DNA of 64,000 nt, taken from contig NZ_FOPC01000014.1 of NCBI RefSeq assembly GCF_900113375.1, positions 1-64,000 on the forward strand, given 5' to 3'. The position numbers and the translations under genes are program-made. This DNA is from Algoriphagus hitonicola (GTDB taxonomy: Bacteria > Bacteroidota > Bacteroidia > Cytophagales > Cyclobacteriaceae). This document shows positions 27,965 to 36,908 of this stretch, piece after piece. A model generated the notes under the pieces. That model saw only the letters and a program-made list of their open reading frames with translations. It was not told where the DNA came from and ran no database searches. The stretch's first letter is position 1; each line of letters starts with the position of its first letter.

Positions 27965-28778
27965 TTTTAATTTCTAATTCATACACTTTTTCCTTGACAA
28001 ATGCCGCCCATTCAATATCGGATTTGCTTGAATCCAGCTGCTGCGGAACAATCGGCTGACCTATGTGAATGGTCACTTTGCTGCCTGTTTGGCGGTACAT
28101 CTCGTCTACAAGAAAAAACATTTCAATATTGGCTTTCACCCCAAGTTTCTTTCGCCAACTAGCAAGATTATAAAAGAATTTGGAATTTTGTCCTTCTACA
28201 AAACAAGGTAAAATATCTTTTTGATACTTCTTAGCCTTTGCGATAAAGCTTTTTTTCCAGACCAAATCCTTGATTCCACGCTCAGATTTTCTGGAAACCA
28301 GTCCCGCGGGGAAAATCATCACTGCAAAATCTCCAGCAAATACCTCCTCAATGCTATCCAGCGCTTTGGATGAATTTTTTCCATGCTTATTGACGGGAAC
28401 AAAAATCGGCTGAAAGTTTTCGAAAGCCATCAATAGATCATTGACCAAAAACCGAATATCCGGCCTAATCCTGCCAACAGCATACATCAGTGCAATCCCG
28501 TCCAATCCGCCTAAAGGATGATTCGAAGCGATAATTACCCCACCTTCTTTTGGGATATGTTCTCCGCCGGTCAATTCCACTTCCAGTCCAAACTCCTCAA
28601 TGGCCGCATTGACAAACTCCAACCCTTTCAAATGGCCAATTTTTGCCATGATCTGATTAAGCCAATCTTCATGGGTGATTTTTTTGATATAAGAAATCAC
28701 AAATCCGGGAAGCCACTTCAGTAATGTGGGATTCTTGGACTCGATCGCTTTTTCTATATCAACAAATTTTTTTGACAT
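27957..28778 (-). CDS. glsA: O-acyltransferase for amino lipids (GlsA/PlsC-like)
   Basis: 273 residues, PlsC-type acyltransferase. HX4D motif in IIASNHPLGGLDGIALM; FPAGLVSRKSERGIKDLVWKKSF corresponds to the FPEGTRS block. Members of this type acylate lyso-glycine or lyso-ornithine lipid in Bacteroidota. It is the first gene of a three-gene minus-strand operon with coding overlaps to glsB and the CoA-binding gene. Cytophaga and Flavobacterium relatives are known where the two activities are fused as OlsF; here they are separate. Likely membrane-associated. Confidence 0.82.
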   Translation of the reverse strand: MSKKFVDIEKAIESKNPTLLKWLPGFVISYIKKITHEDWLNQIMAKIGHLKGLEFVNAAIEEFGLEVELTGGEHIPKEGGVIIASNHPLGGLDGIALMYAVGRIRPDIRFLVNDLLMAFENFQPIFVPVNKHGKNSSKALDSIEEVFAGDFAVMIFPAGLVSRKSERGIKDLVWKKSFIAKAKKYQKDILPCFVEGQNSKFFYNLASWRKKLGVKANIEMFFLVDEMYRQTGSKVTIHIGQPIVPQQLDSSKSDIEWAAFVKEKVYELEIKNE

Positions 28779-28942
28779 GAATCAATCAAAGAGAATATTA
28801 GGGTGAATTCTTCTTGAATTATGGATTAATCTAAGCCCAAAACTACAAATTCTCAGCATTTATTTGGATTATGTCTTTGACACATATTCCAGCATGCTGA
28901 AAACCAAGTGAGTACTTTTTTAGTCTTGTAAATAAAACCAAT

Positions 28943-29755
28943 ATGACAATACTACTCACAGGCAGCACCTCGGGAATTGGATGGGAAACACTCAAATCCC
29001 TCTACGATCAAGCCGATCAGTGGATTCTACCACTGAGAAACATCAGAAAAGCAGAAGACCTTTTTAGAGAATTACCCGATCAGGATCGTTTGAAAATCTA
29101 TGAAATGGACCTTAGCTCCATTCAGCAGACTCATAAAATCGCCCAAGAAATCAAATCCAACCACCCCAGCATTGACATTTTAATCAACAATGCAGGCGGC
29201 ATGTTTCCGGGTGGAAAGAAAACTTCCGAGGGTTTTGATATGACCTTTGCAGTCAATCATCTCGGGCCATTTGCCTTGACCAAGCAGCTTTTACCTTGCC
29301 TTTCCCGAGGAAAATCAAAAGTAATTTATGTGAGTTCTGAAGCACATCGGATACCGGGATTGGACCTGAATGATCTACTCTTGGAAAACTACTCCAGCAC
29401 AATTACAGCATACGGTGCGGTAAAGCTCTTTAATATCCTGACAGCTAAATACCTCAGCGAGCAAGGCTATCACACTTATGCTCTTCATCCCGGTGCGGTG
29501 AAGACGGCCTTTGGAGCAGAAACCGATCCCATTAGCAAAGCAATCATTCGCGCTACCCAACTCTTCTTTATTTCTCCAAGAAAAGGGGCAGAAACTACCA
29601 TTCACTTGGCCAAAAATCCAACTAAAAACCTAGAATCAGGTGCGTATTATGTGAGAAAAAAAGTCAAAAAACCTTCCCAACTAGCCCGATCCAAATCACT
29701 ATCCTCCAAACTCTGGAATCAAAGCGAAGAAGCCTTGAAAAAATTAGGTCTCTGA
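28943..29755 (+). CDS. Short-chain dehydrogenase (retinol-dehydrogenase-like)
   Basis: 270 residues, classical SDR fold: cofactor site LLTGSTSGIGWETL, NNAGGMFPGG, catalytic Ser in IYVSSEAHR and the YxxxK in AYGAVKLFN, then HPGAVKTAFG. The overall pattern is closest to the RDH11-14/WW-domain oxidoreductase group, whose animal members act on retinol. This is a family resemblance, not evidence of substrate. It lies 2.3 kb from the blh gene on the same strand, behind the minus-strand glsA operon. Confidence 0.82.
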   Translation: MTILLTGSTSGIGWETLKSLYDQADQWILPLRNIRKAEDLFRELPDQDRLKIYEMDLSSIQQTHKIAQEIKSNHPSIDILINNAGGMFPGGKKTSEGFDMTFAVNHLGPFALTKQLLPCLSRGKSKVIYVSSEAHRIPGLDLNDLLLENYSSTITAYGAVKLFNILTAKYLSEQGYHTYALHPGAVKTAFGAETDPISKAIIRATQLFFISPRKGAETTIHLAKNPTKNLESGAYYVRKKVKKPSQLARSKSLSSKLWNQSEEALKKLGL

Positions 29756-29764
29756 TAAATTGAC

Positions 29765-29772
29765 TACTTTTG
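29765..29772 (+). promoter_or_regulatory. -7 box before the methyltransferase gene
   Basis: TACTTTTG, an exact match to TAnnTTTG, 21 bases before the ATG at 29794. No clear -33 TTTG at the normal distance. Confidence 0.35.
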
Positions 29773-29793
29773 CAATGGAAACATTGCCAAGAA

Positions 29794-30690
29794 ATGAACG
29801 AAACTATTTTGTCCCTTAGTCCCGGAGATTGGGAAGATTACGAACTGATCGATACCGGTGGATTTGAAAAATTAGAACGCTTTGGGGAATTTATTCTGAG
29901 CAGACCCGAACCTCAGGCGATCTGGGATAAAAGTCTGGAGGATTCGGAATGGAAAAATCTCGCCCATGCCCACTTTGCTAAAGAGAAAAACAATCCTGAA
30001 AAAGGAAACTGGGAGCAACTTAAAAAAATGCCCCACAATTGGGCCATTTCTTATAAAAATGAGGAAGGATTATCACTCAAGCTCAATTTGGCACAGACCT
30101 CTTTCAAACACATCGGACTCTTTCCAGAGCAGGCAGTCAATTGGGATTACATTTACCAAACGCTAAAAAGAACCCCCGTCAAAAACCCAAAAGTGCTCAA
30201 TTTATTTGCCTATACCGGTGCCGCTTCTGTGGCTGCCAGAGCCGCAGGTGCAGAGGTTACGCACTTGGATTCGGTCAAGCAGGTAGTAACTTGGTCCCGG
30301 CACAACATGGAGTCTTCAGGATTGGATAATATCCGTTGGATCGTAGACGATGCAATGAAATTTATCAAACGGGAGGCTCGCAGGGGAAATCTATATCAAG
30401 GAATCATCCTCGATCCTCCTGCTTATGGACGTGGCCCGGATGGCGAAAAATGGGTGCTCGAAGAACAAATCAATGAAATGCTAAAAACCTGTGCAGAGAT
30501 CCTTGACCCAAAAGATCGTTTCCTTTTGCTCAATATGTATTCGCTTAGTTTTTCCTCTATGATTGCGGTGAATTTAATCCGGTCCACTTTTGGGGAGGTT
30601 CCCAATCCAGAGCATGGCGAACTTTATCTTCAAGATCGATTTGAGAAGAAGCTCCCCTTGGGTGTTTTCTTTCGATTTTCAAGCTTTTGA
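29794..30690 (+). CDS. SAM-dependent methyltransferase, RlmI-related without PUA
   Basis: 298 residues from ATG 29794. The N-terminal half is poorly conserved. The catalytic Rossmann part has VLNLFAYTGAASVAARAAGAEVTHLD (motif I), WIVDDAMKFIKREARRGN and LDPPAYGRGPDGEKW (motif IV). This is the fold of 23S rRNA m5C methyltransferases of the RlmI/RlmK type, but the N-terminal PUA domain is missing, so the target is uncertain. The aminotransferase gene starts 15 bases downstream. Confidence 0.75.
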   Translation: MNETILSLSPGDWEDYELIDTGGFEKLERFGEFILSRPEPQAIWDKSLEDSEWKNLAHAHFAKEKNNPEKGNWEQLKKMPHNWAISYKNEEGLSLKLNLAQTSFKHIGLFPEQAVNWDYIYQTLKRTPVKNPKVLNLFAYTGAASVAARAAGAEVTHLDSVKQVVTWSRHNMESSGLDNIRWIVDDAMKFIKREARRGNLYQGIILDPPAYGRGPDGEKWVLEEQINEMLKTCAEILDPKDRFLLLNMYSLSFSSMIAVNLIRSTFGEVPNPEHGELYLQDRFEKKLPLGVFFRFSSF

Positions 30691-30704
30691 ACAATATTCA
30701 ATTC

Positions 30705-31892
30705 ATGAATAACCGACAATTATTCCTTTCCCATCTCGCACAAACCACCGACTTTCCTTTGATGATCGAAATCGAAAAGGCAGAAGGAGTTCGTCTTTTC
30801 GGTCCAAATGGGGAAAAGTACATTGATTTGATTTCAGGGATCGGCGTTAGCAATGTAGGTCACCGACATCCCAAAATTTTGACTGCCATTCAAAATCAAC
30901 TCGATCATTACTTACACCTGATGGTCTATGGCGAATACGTGCAAAGCCCACAAGCCAAACTAGCAAAAGCCTTGGTGGACACACTTCCCGCTCCATTGGA
31001 CAATGTCTACTTGGTCAATAGCGGGTCTGAAGCGATCGAAGGGGCGCTAAAACTGGCTAAGCGATTCACGGGAAGACCAGAAGTGATTTCCTGTATCAAT
31101 GCCTATCACGGGAGTTCGCATGGAGCATTGAGTATTGGCGGAAACGAGGTTTTCAAGCGAGCCTACCGGCCTTTAGTCCCTGGGGTTTCGAATATAGTTT
31201 ATGGAGGATTTGCCGATTTAAGGCGAATCAATTCCCAAACCGCAGCAGTAGTGGTAGAAACCATCCAAGGAGAAGCTGGAATCCGAGTCGCTTGTACCGA
31301 TTATTTTCAAGCTCTGCGGAAGCGCTGTGATGAGGTTGGGGCTTTGTTGATTTTGGATGAAATCCAGGCCGGATTTGGCCGAACGGGAAAATTCTGGGCT
31401 TTTGAGCATTTTGGGATTACGCCAGATATATTGGTTTGTGCCAAAGGAATGGGCGGAGGAATGCCCATCGGAGCTTTTATTTCCAGTAAGGAAATGATGA
31501 GTGTATTCAAAAACAATCCCCTGCTGGGACATATCACCACTTTTGGTGGTCATCCGGTAAGTTCCGCGGCAAGTTTGACGACAATAGAAATCCTAAAAGA
31601 AGAGTCTCTGATTGGAAAAGTAGATCAAAAAGCTGAACTGATCAAGAAAAAACTGGTACATCCCAAAATCAAGTCGATCCGAAATAAAGGCTTGATGATG
31701 GCCGTGGAATTTGAATCCTTTGAGGTTTTAAAACCGATTATTGACCGGGCAATCGAATTGGGGGTGATTACCGATTGGTTTTTATTTTGCGATGATGCGA
31801 TGCGAATTGCTCCGCCTTTGACGATCACTGAGGATGAAATAGAGGAGGCTACTTCGATCATTATTCAAGCTATCGAAGACACCAAAAACTAA
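30705..31892 (+). CDS. Class III aminotransferase (acetylornithine-type)
   Basis: 395 residues from ATG 30705. PLP enzyme: YIDLISGIGVSNVGHRHPKIL at the N-terminus, LVNSGSEAIEGALKLAKRFTGR, INAYHGSSHGALSIGG, the cofactor acid in LILDEIQAGFGRTGKFWAFEHFG and the PLP lysine in VCAKGMGGGMPIGAFISS, then THTTFGGHP-like HITTFGGHPVSSAA. Substrate could be acetylornithine, ornithine or another omega-amino acid. No arginine genes are near, so ArgD is not certain. Confidence 0.85.
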   Translation: MNNRQLFLSHLAQTTDFPLMIEIEKAEGVRLFGPNGEKYIDLISGIGVSNVGHRHPKILTAIQNQLDHYLHLMVYGEYVQSPQAKLAKALVDTLPAPLDNVYLVNSGSEAIEGALKLAKRFTGRPEVISCINAYHGSSHGALSIGGNEVFKRAYRPLVPGVSNIVYGGFADLRRINSQTAAVVVETIQGEAGIRVACTDYFQALRKRCDEVGALLILDEIQAGFGRTGKFWAFEHFGITPDILVCAKGMGGGMPIGAFISSKEMMSVFKNNPLLGHITTFGGHPVSSAASLTTIEILKEESLIGKVDQKAELIKKKLVHPKIKSIRNKGLMMAVEFESFEVLKPIIDRAIELGVITDWFLFCDDAMRIAPPLTITEDEIEEATSIIIQAIEDTKN

Positions 31893-31898
31893 GGAACC

Positions 31899-32183
31899 AT
31901 GGGACAGAAAAAATGCCCACATTGTGGAAAATGGTCTAGTTGGAATATGAATCTGACTGATCGCTGCGAACACTGCGGTCAACCCTTAGGCGGTAAAGAC
32001 CTCGAAAATCAAGAACGAAGAGAACAAGAACAACTTAAAAACAAAGAGGATTGGCTTTTTGCCATTAAGGAAACAGACTCCTCCTTCGTCGCTTCATTGA
32101 AGAAAATCGGCAATTTCTTTTATACGATTTTTATGGCGATTATATCTTTTATTCTTTGGCTCATTGCCGCATTGCCAGGTTGA
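31899..32183 (+). CDS. Zinc-ribbon small membrane protein
   Basis: 94 residues. Two CxxC pairs (CPHCGKW and CEHCGQPL) make an N-terminal zinc ribbon. A charged linker (LENQERREQEQLKNKED) leads to one C-terminal transmembrane helix (FFYTIFMAIISFILWLIAALPG). AAGGAA just upstream is a good ribosome site. The stop codon shares a base with the next start (TGATG). No known function; probably a tail-anchored inner-membrane protein. Confidence 0.7.
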   Translation: MGQKKCPHCGKWSSWNMNLTDRCEHCGQPLGGKDLENQERREQEQLKNKEDWLFAIKETDSSFVASLKKIGNFFYTIFMAIISFILWLIAALPG

Positions 32184-32551
32184 TGTCGGTAATCCAAAAT
32201 CCATATTTCTTCATTCCGGTCTTCCTTTTTATTATCAATCAATTTTTGGAAAAAGTATTCGGAATATATACCCCATTTATCCATGCCTATTTGGACGATT
32301 TGCTAGCCATGCCGGTGATTTTGGGAATAACACTTCAAATTTTTCGCTGGATTCATCCGGCTAAAAACACATTTATTTTCAGAAAGACACCCTTGCTCGT
32401 AGCCTGGATTTATGTTTCCATCGTCTTCGAATGGTTTTTACCCACCCAATCAAATCAGTATATCCGTGATCCCTGGGATATTTTATGCTATGGACTAGGC
32501 ACCGTTTACTTTTCCCTTTTCATAAATCAAAAGAAATTCACTTCAGCTTGA
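32183..32551 (+). CDS. Four-helix membrane protein
   Basis: 122 residues starting MSVIQNPYFFIPVFL at the ATG embedded in TGATG, so it is coupled to the zinc-ribbon gene. About four transmembrane helices, with conserved-looking FIHAYLDDLLAMPVILGITLQIFRWIHP and DPWDILCYGLGTVYF. Such proteins occur across Bacteroidota and are sometimes labelled magnesium-citrate secondary transporter, a name I do not trust for a protein this short. Could be VanZ-like. Function unknown. Confidence 0.7.
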   Translation: MSVIQNPYFFIPVFLFIINQFLEKVFGIYTPFIHAYLDDLLAMPVILGITLQIFRWIHPAKNTFIFRKTPLLVAWIYVSIVFEWFLPTQSNQYIRDPWDILCYGLGTVYFSLFINQKKFTSA

Positions 32552-32624
32552 AATTCAAACTAATTGGTGCCCTTTTATTTTAGAATTCTCGAGAAGCCAG
32601 TATCTTTTCAAAAATTCTAACATA

Positions 32625-35018
32625 ATGAAAAAAATCGGAATCGCTCTGGGTTTACTTTTTTTGCTCTTAGCTTTGGGCATTTTACTTATAATCAGCGTAC
32701 ACACGCCTCAATACGAGGGAAAAATCAAAGTTCCTGGATTGACATCTGCGGTTGAGGTTTACTTTGATGAGCATGGTGTGCCGCATATTTATGGGCAAAA
32801 CGAGTCAGATACCTATCGAGCACTTGGCTACCTGCATGCACAGGATCGTCTTTTTCAGATGGAAATGATGCGACGGGTTGGCACAGGAACTTTGGCTGAG
32901 CTTTTGGGAGAAGATCTGCTCAGTATCGATCAGTTTTTTAGGACGCTGGGAATTCCAGCCTATGCAGAAGCGACAACCGATCAATGGGATTCCCAATCAA
33001 CCAATTCCTGGACAAATCCGACAAAGGCCTACATCGACGGAGTCAATGAGTTTATCAAGGAAGGAAACCTACCTGTCGAATACCGTCTATTGGGTGAAAA
33101 GCCCCGAGAATTCACCATTAATGACATTCATGCCATCACCGGATACATGTCATTCACGTTTGCAGTTGCTTTAAAAGTAGATCCACTGGTCACCTTAATG
33201 CATCGAAAATTGGGCAATAAATACCTTGATGCCTTATCGGTTGATATGCTCCCAGAGCATCATTTTATTCCGAATCATTATCCCGATTCCCTAATAAATC
33301 CATCTCCAAAGTCCGAATCCTCTTTGATTTCATTACTGGAAAAACTTCCCGTTCCTCAACTGGAAGGATCAAATTCCTGGGTGGTCTCTGGAAACAAAAG
33401 CAAAAGTGGGAAAGTCCTTTTTGCCAACGATACCCATATCGGCTTTTCCTCCCCTTCGGTTTGGTATGAAGCTCATTTGAGTTATCCCGGATTTGATTTT
33501 TATGGAAATCACCTAGCGGGCGTACCTTTTGCCTTGGTAGGACACAGTCTTCACCACAGTATTGGGTTGACCATGTTTGAAAACGACGATCATGATTTTT
33601 TTGAATTGGAAGTAAATCCCAGTGATCCGAATCAATACAAGTTTGGAGAAAGCTATCGGAGCTTTCAGATGACCGAGCAACTCATTCCCATCAAAGGTCA
33701 AGAGCCCGTAAAATTAGAAATCAAAAAAAGTATTCATGGCCCCATCTTAAATGATGTGGTTCCTGAAATTGCCGAACTCACATCCAATCCCGTGGCTTCT
33801 TGGTGGGTTTATTTGAATGAACCCAATCGTGCACTAGAGGCTCTATATCGAATGAATCACGCTCAAAATATGCAGGAAGTGGCCAATGCCGCCGAACTGA
33901 TTCATGCGCCGGGCTTGAATATCATGTATGGGGATTCATTGGGTAATATTGCTTGGTGGGCGGCCGCAAAGCTTCCTGTCCGATCGGAGAAGGTTCATCC
34001 CAAAGTTTTTGCCGACGGTTCGGATCCAGAAACCATGCCTACAGCTTGGTATCCTTTTACCGAAAATCCAATGAGCATCAATCCTGAGTCAGGCTACGTC
34101 ATCTCTGCAAACAATCAACCCGACACCTTGAGCAATGGAGTTTTATTTCCGGGGTATTACTATCCTGGAGAGCGTTGGAAGAGAATTTCGCAAGCCTTGG
34201 AGAGCAAAAATGACTGGACCATCGAAGAGCTCAAATCAGTTCAACTCGAAACCGTCAATGACTGTCATCCTGAAAATATGAAGTATATGCTGACTAAAAT
34301 CAATCGAGATGATTTTCTGGAATTCAGTTCGATCTTTCCATACCTAGAGGACTGGAGCGGCGATCATCAGTTGGAGGAAGTTACCCCGACTGTTTATTAT
34401 AAGTGGCTTTATCACCTTCATCGATTAAGCATGGTAGATGAACTGGGCGAGGAAGCTTTTGAAGCTTATTTAACCACGTTTATGATGATTCGATCTACCC
34501 CGCATTTTATCCAAAATGAACAAAATCCCTGGTGGGATAATATCGAAACTACCGAAAAAGAAACTCAAGAAGAGATTTTTTCCAAAAGTCTCGAAATCAC
34601 CCTTCAGGAGTTGAAAGAGCAATTTGGGGAGAATGTGAATACCTGGCGATGGGAAAAAGCCATTATCGCAGAACACCCTCATCCCCTCGGCTCCAAAAAA
34701 CCACTGAACAAGATTTTCAATGTCCGAACCCAAGCCATTCCAGCTAGTGAAGAGTCCATCAATAAATTGGCATTTACTCTCAACGGAGATGGGATATACC
34801 GGGTGAGAAGTGGCCCGGCCATGCGGATATTAATTGATTTTGCCGATGTAGAGCGATCCTATTCCGTTTTGCCAACTGGCCAAAGTGGAAACCGGTTTAG
34901 TCCCTACTACAAGGATCAGGAGGAGCTTTTTGCAAAAGGAAAATACCGCTGGCAATACATGGATAGAAAAGACATCCTCGAAAACTCGGAAAATCCACTG
35001 ATCCTTAATCCCGAATAA
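32625..35018 (+). CDS. Penicillin acylase family Ntn-hydrolase
   Basis: 797 residues. An N-terminal membrane anchor or signal (GIALGLLFLLLALGILLII) is followed by the alpha part, then an autocleavage site whose new N-terminal nucleophile is Ser249 in LEGSNSWVVSG, the standard G-SN.W pattern of the family. FANDTHIGFSSPSVWYEAHL and PGLNIMYGDSLGNIAWWAA follow. Acts on amides such as acyl-homoserine lactones or beta-lactams in the periplasm; substrate not known. The SPYYKDQEELFAKGKYR tail is typical of the family. Confidence 0.88.
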   Translation: MKKIGIALGLLFLLLALGILLIISVHTPQYEGKIKVPGLTSAVEVYFDEHGVPHIYGQNESDTYRALGYLHAQDRLFQMEMMRRVGTGTLAELLGEDLLSIDQFFRTLGIPAYAEATTDQWDSQSTNSWTNPTKAYIDGVNEFIKEGNLPVEYRLLGEKPREFTINDIHAITGYMSFTFAVALKVDPLVTLMHRKLGNKYLDALSVDMLPEHHFIPNHYPDSLINPSPKSESSLISLLEKLPVPQLEGSNSWVVSGNKSKSGKVLFANDTHIGFSSPSVWYEAHLSYPGFDFYGNHLAGVPFALVGHSLHHSIGLTMFENDDHDFFELEVNPSDPNQYKFGESYRSFQMTEQLIPIKGQEPVKLEIKKSIHGPILNDVVPEIAELTSNPVASWWVYLNEPNRALEALYRMNHAQNMQEVANAAELIHAPGLNIMYGDSLGNIAWWAAAKLPVRSEKVHPKVFADGSDPETMPTAWYPFTENPMSINPESGYVISANNQPDTLSNGVLFPGYYYPGERWKRISQALESKNDWTIEELKSVQLETVNDCHPENMKYMLTKINRDDFLEFSSIFPYLEDWSGDHQLEEVTPTVYYKWLYHLHRLSMVDELGEEAFEAYLTTFMMIRSTPHFIQNEQNPWWDNIETTEKETQEEIFSKSLEITLQELKEQFGENVNTWRWEKAIIAEHPHPLGSKKPLNKIFNVRTQAIPASEESINKLAFTLNGDGIYRVRSGPAMRILIDFADVERSYSVLPTGQSGNRFSPYYKDQEELFAKGKYRWQYMDRKDILENSENPLILNPE

Positions 35019-35049
35019 ACTCTCTGCTCGGATTTTGGGTTAAAAGGAT

Positions 35050-35466
35050 ATGAAAAAGAAAAGCTCAAAAGTATTTCCAAAGCAATTTTCAGAAGAGGAA
35101 TTAAAAAATAAGCTGGATCCACAATCTTATCATGTATTGAGAGAAAAAGGAACAGAGCGTCCATTTACTGGGCAATATTACCTCAACAAGGATACCGGAA
35201 TCTACGAATGCAAAGTCTGTGGAAACGAGATTTTTCATTCCTCCAAAAAATACGATAGTGGCTGTGGCTGGCCAAGTTTTACCGAGCCGGTTTCAAAAGA
35301 TGCAATCGAAGTCCACATGGACTACAGCCATTTTATGGTCAGGGAAGAAATCCTGTGTGGGCAATGCGGCTCTCATCTGGGACACCGATTCCCGGACGGG
35401 CCTAAAGATCAAGGAGGCATCCGCTATTGCATCAATTCGGTCAGTATGAATTTTAAAAACGAATAG
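35050..35466 (+). CDS. msrB: Peptide-methionine (R)-S-oxide reductase
   Basis: 138 residues. Repairs methionine-R-sulfoxide. Two zinc CxxC pairs (CKVCG and CGQCG), GCGWPSFTEPV, VREEILCGQCGSHLGHRFPDGP and the catalytic Cys in RYCINSVSMNF are all in place. No signal peptide, so cytoplasmic. AAGGA lies just before the ATG. Followed by the long terminator hairpin at 35478. Confidence 0.94.
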   Translation: MKKKSSKVFPKQFSEEELKNKLDPQSYHVLREKGTERPFTGQYYLNKDTGIYECKVCGNEIFHSSKKYDSGCGWPSFTEPVSKDAIEVHMDYSHFMVREEILCGQCGSHLGHRFPDGPKDQGGIRYCINSVSMNFKNE

Positions 35467-35477
35467 CATCGAAGAAA

Positions 35478-35548
35478 AGGCTGTCTCAAACGTCATTTTT
35501 TAATCAGAGGAAGTGACCATAGTCTGGTTTGAGACAGCTTCTCTTTTT
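35478..35548. terminator. Long-loop terminator between msrB and the PlsC-like gene
   Basis: AGGCTGTCTCAAAC pairs with GTTTGAGACAGCTT (14 bp, one G-T), with a 35-base loop and a T-rich run on the plus side. It separates two convergent genes. The unusually large loop suggests a small insertion or a relic of a longer inverted repeat. Confidence 0.6.
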
Positions 35549-36108
35549 TAAATAATTCCCTTTTCCGGATACTTCGGAGTCACTGTCCGGCCAAAATCCT
35601 TCATTTCCTCTATTTGCTCCTCCATTTTCCCGTTGGGATAGATGCATGGACCGATTCCAGCTTCCTTTTTCTTGTAATCTAAATATCCGATTACTACAGG
35701 GACATTTGCTCCTAGGGCAATATGATAAAATCCGGACTTCCACTTTTTGACCGCATCACGGGTTCCCTCGGGAGTCACCATAATCACCAATTCTTCAGAT
35801 TCCCTGAGCATGGAAGTCATCGCTTCGGTGTAAGTTTGTTTTCTGCCTCCAGGGATTCGTTTTCTGTCGATGGCTATTCCACCCAATCCCCGAATCAGCC
35901 AGCCTAATGGCCCTACCATGACTTCCTTTTTGATCGTAAATTTGACAGGAATATCCATCAGAAAAAAAGCTGCTCTGGCGTAAAGCAAATCCCAATTGGA
36001 AGTATGTGGAACAGCGATCAGAACGGCTTTCTTGAGTCCCTTTGGCCAATTGGCATTCAGGGACCAGCCACTCAGCCAAAATACAATTCGGGAGAGAAAC
36101 TTCATCAT
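35548..36108 (-). CDS. Glycerol-type acyltransferase (PlsC family)
   Basis: 186 residues. HX4D motif in VPHTSNWDLLYARAAFF, followed by GGIAIDRKR and the PEGTRD block; the basic segment KKAVLIAVPHTSNWDLLY is typical of short PlsC relatives. Likely a membrane-bound lysophospholipid or lipid-A-like acyltransferase; the acceptor is unknown. Double ATG start at 36108/36105 overlaps the patatin stop, so it is the last gene of the MBL-patatin-PlsC operon. Confidence 0.8.
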   Translation of the reverse strand: MMKFLSRIVFWLSGWSLNANWPKGLKKAVLIAVPHTSNWDLLYARAAFFLMDIPVKFTIKKEVMVGPLGWLIRGLGGIAIDRKRIPGGRKQTYTEAMTSMLRESEELVIMVTPEGTRDAVKKWKSGFYHIALGANVPVVIGYLDYKKKEAGIGPCIYPNGKMEEQIEEMKDFGRTVTPKYPEKGII

Positions 36109-36908
36109 AGCGAAGGTTGGGGTTTGGGTGAATTGGTTAACTCAGCAATGGAAGGATTTTCTTCTGCAAATCGCATGGTTTCTTGATATCCAGCTTGGAA
36201 AAGTTCCGCCGCTTTTTTGATGTCAAAAACCCCATATTTCCCTAATCCAGGAGCTTCAATGAAATAATCACATTTGGCTTTTCGACTGTACACGTTATAG
36301 TTCATCGACATAATCACTGCTCGCTCGATTAGACCCTTCATGTTTCTAATGTTGCTTTCCTCAGGTAGTTGATTACAATTGACTCCGATGACATAATCGC
36401 AGGTTCCGTCCAAGGGCTCCACTGGAAGATTGTTGAGCACTCCTCCGTCTACCAAAAATTTATTGCCAATTTTGATGGGTTCAAACATCCCTGGAATACA
36501 ACTCGACGCCATGATTGGCTGAATGAGTTCCCCTTCAGAAAAATAAATCACTTTTCCCTTATTGATATCAGTAGCTGCCACAGCGAGTGGGGTTTTTAGC
36601 TGCGCAAAATCATTATGTGAAAGGTAGGTCCGAAATAGGCCTTCGATACTGCTCATTTTTAATATTCCGGTAAGGGAAATCGCCGGACGGAGAAATTTGA
36701 AATAGTTGGTTTCGACAATAATTTTTAATACCTCTTTGGGCTCGTAACCCGCACAAAACATCGCACCGGCAATCGCACCAGCCGAAGTCCCGCTAATTTT
36801 AGTTGGGAAAATTCCCATTTCGTTTAGTGCTTGGAGCACCCCTAAATGTGAAATTCCTCTCACGCCTCCACCCGATAAGGCCACACCAATTTTCAATTTA
36901 GATTTCAT
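36105..36908 (-). CDS. Patatin-like phospholipase (RssA type)
   Basis: 267 residues. Oxyanion hole SGGGVRGISHLGVL, nucleophile elbow ISGTSAGAIAGAMFCAG, and the catalytic aspartate in LVDGGVLNNLPVEPL form the Ser-Asp dyad of patatins. No signal peptide, so cytoplasmic or inner-membrane associated, acting on phospholipids. It overlaps the MBL gene end by 11 bases and the PlsC-like gene start by four. The pairing with an acyltransferase suggests lipid remodelling. Confidence 0.86.
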   Translation of the reverse strand: MKSKLKIGVALSGGGVRGISHLGVLQALNEMGIFPTKISGTSAGAIAGAMFCAGYEPKEVLKIIVETNYFKFLRPAISLTGILKMSSIEGLFRTYLSHNDFAQLKTPLAVAATDINKGKVIYFSEGELIQPIMASSCIPGMFEPIKIGNKFLVDGGVLNNLPVEPLDGTCDYVIGVNCNQLPEESNIRNMKGLIERAVIMSMNYNVYSRKAKCDYFIEAPGLGKYGVFDIKKAAELFQAGYQETMRFAEENPSIAELTNSPKPQPSL

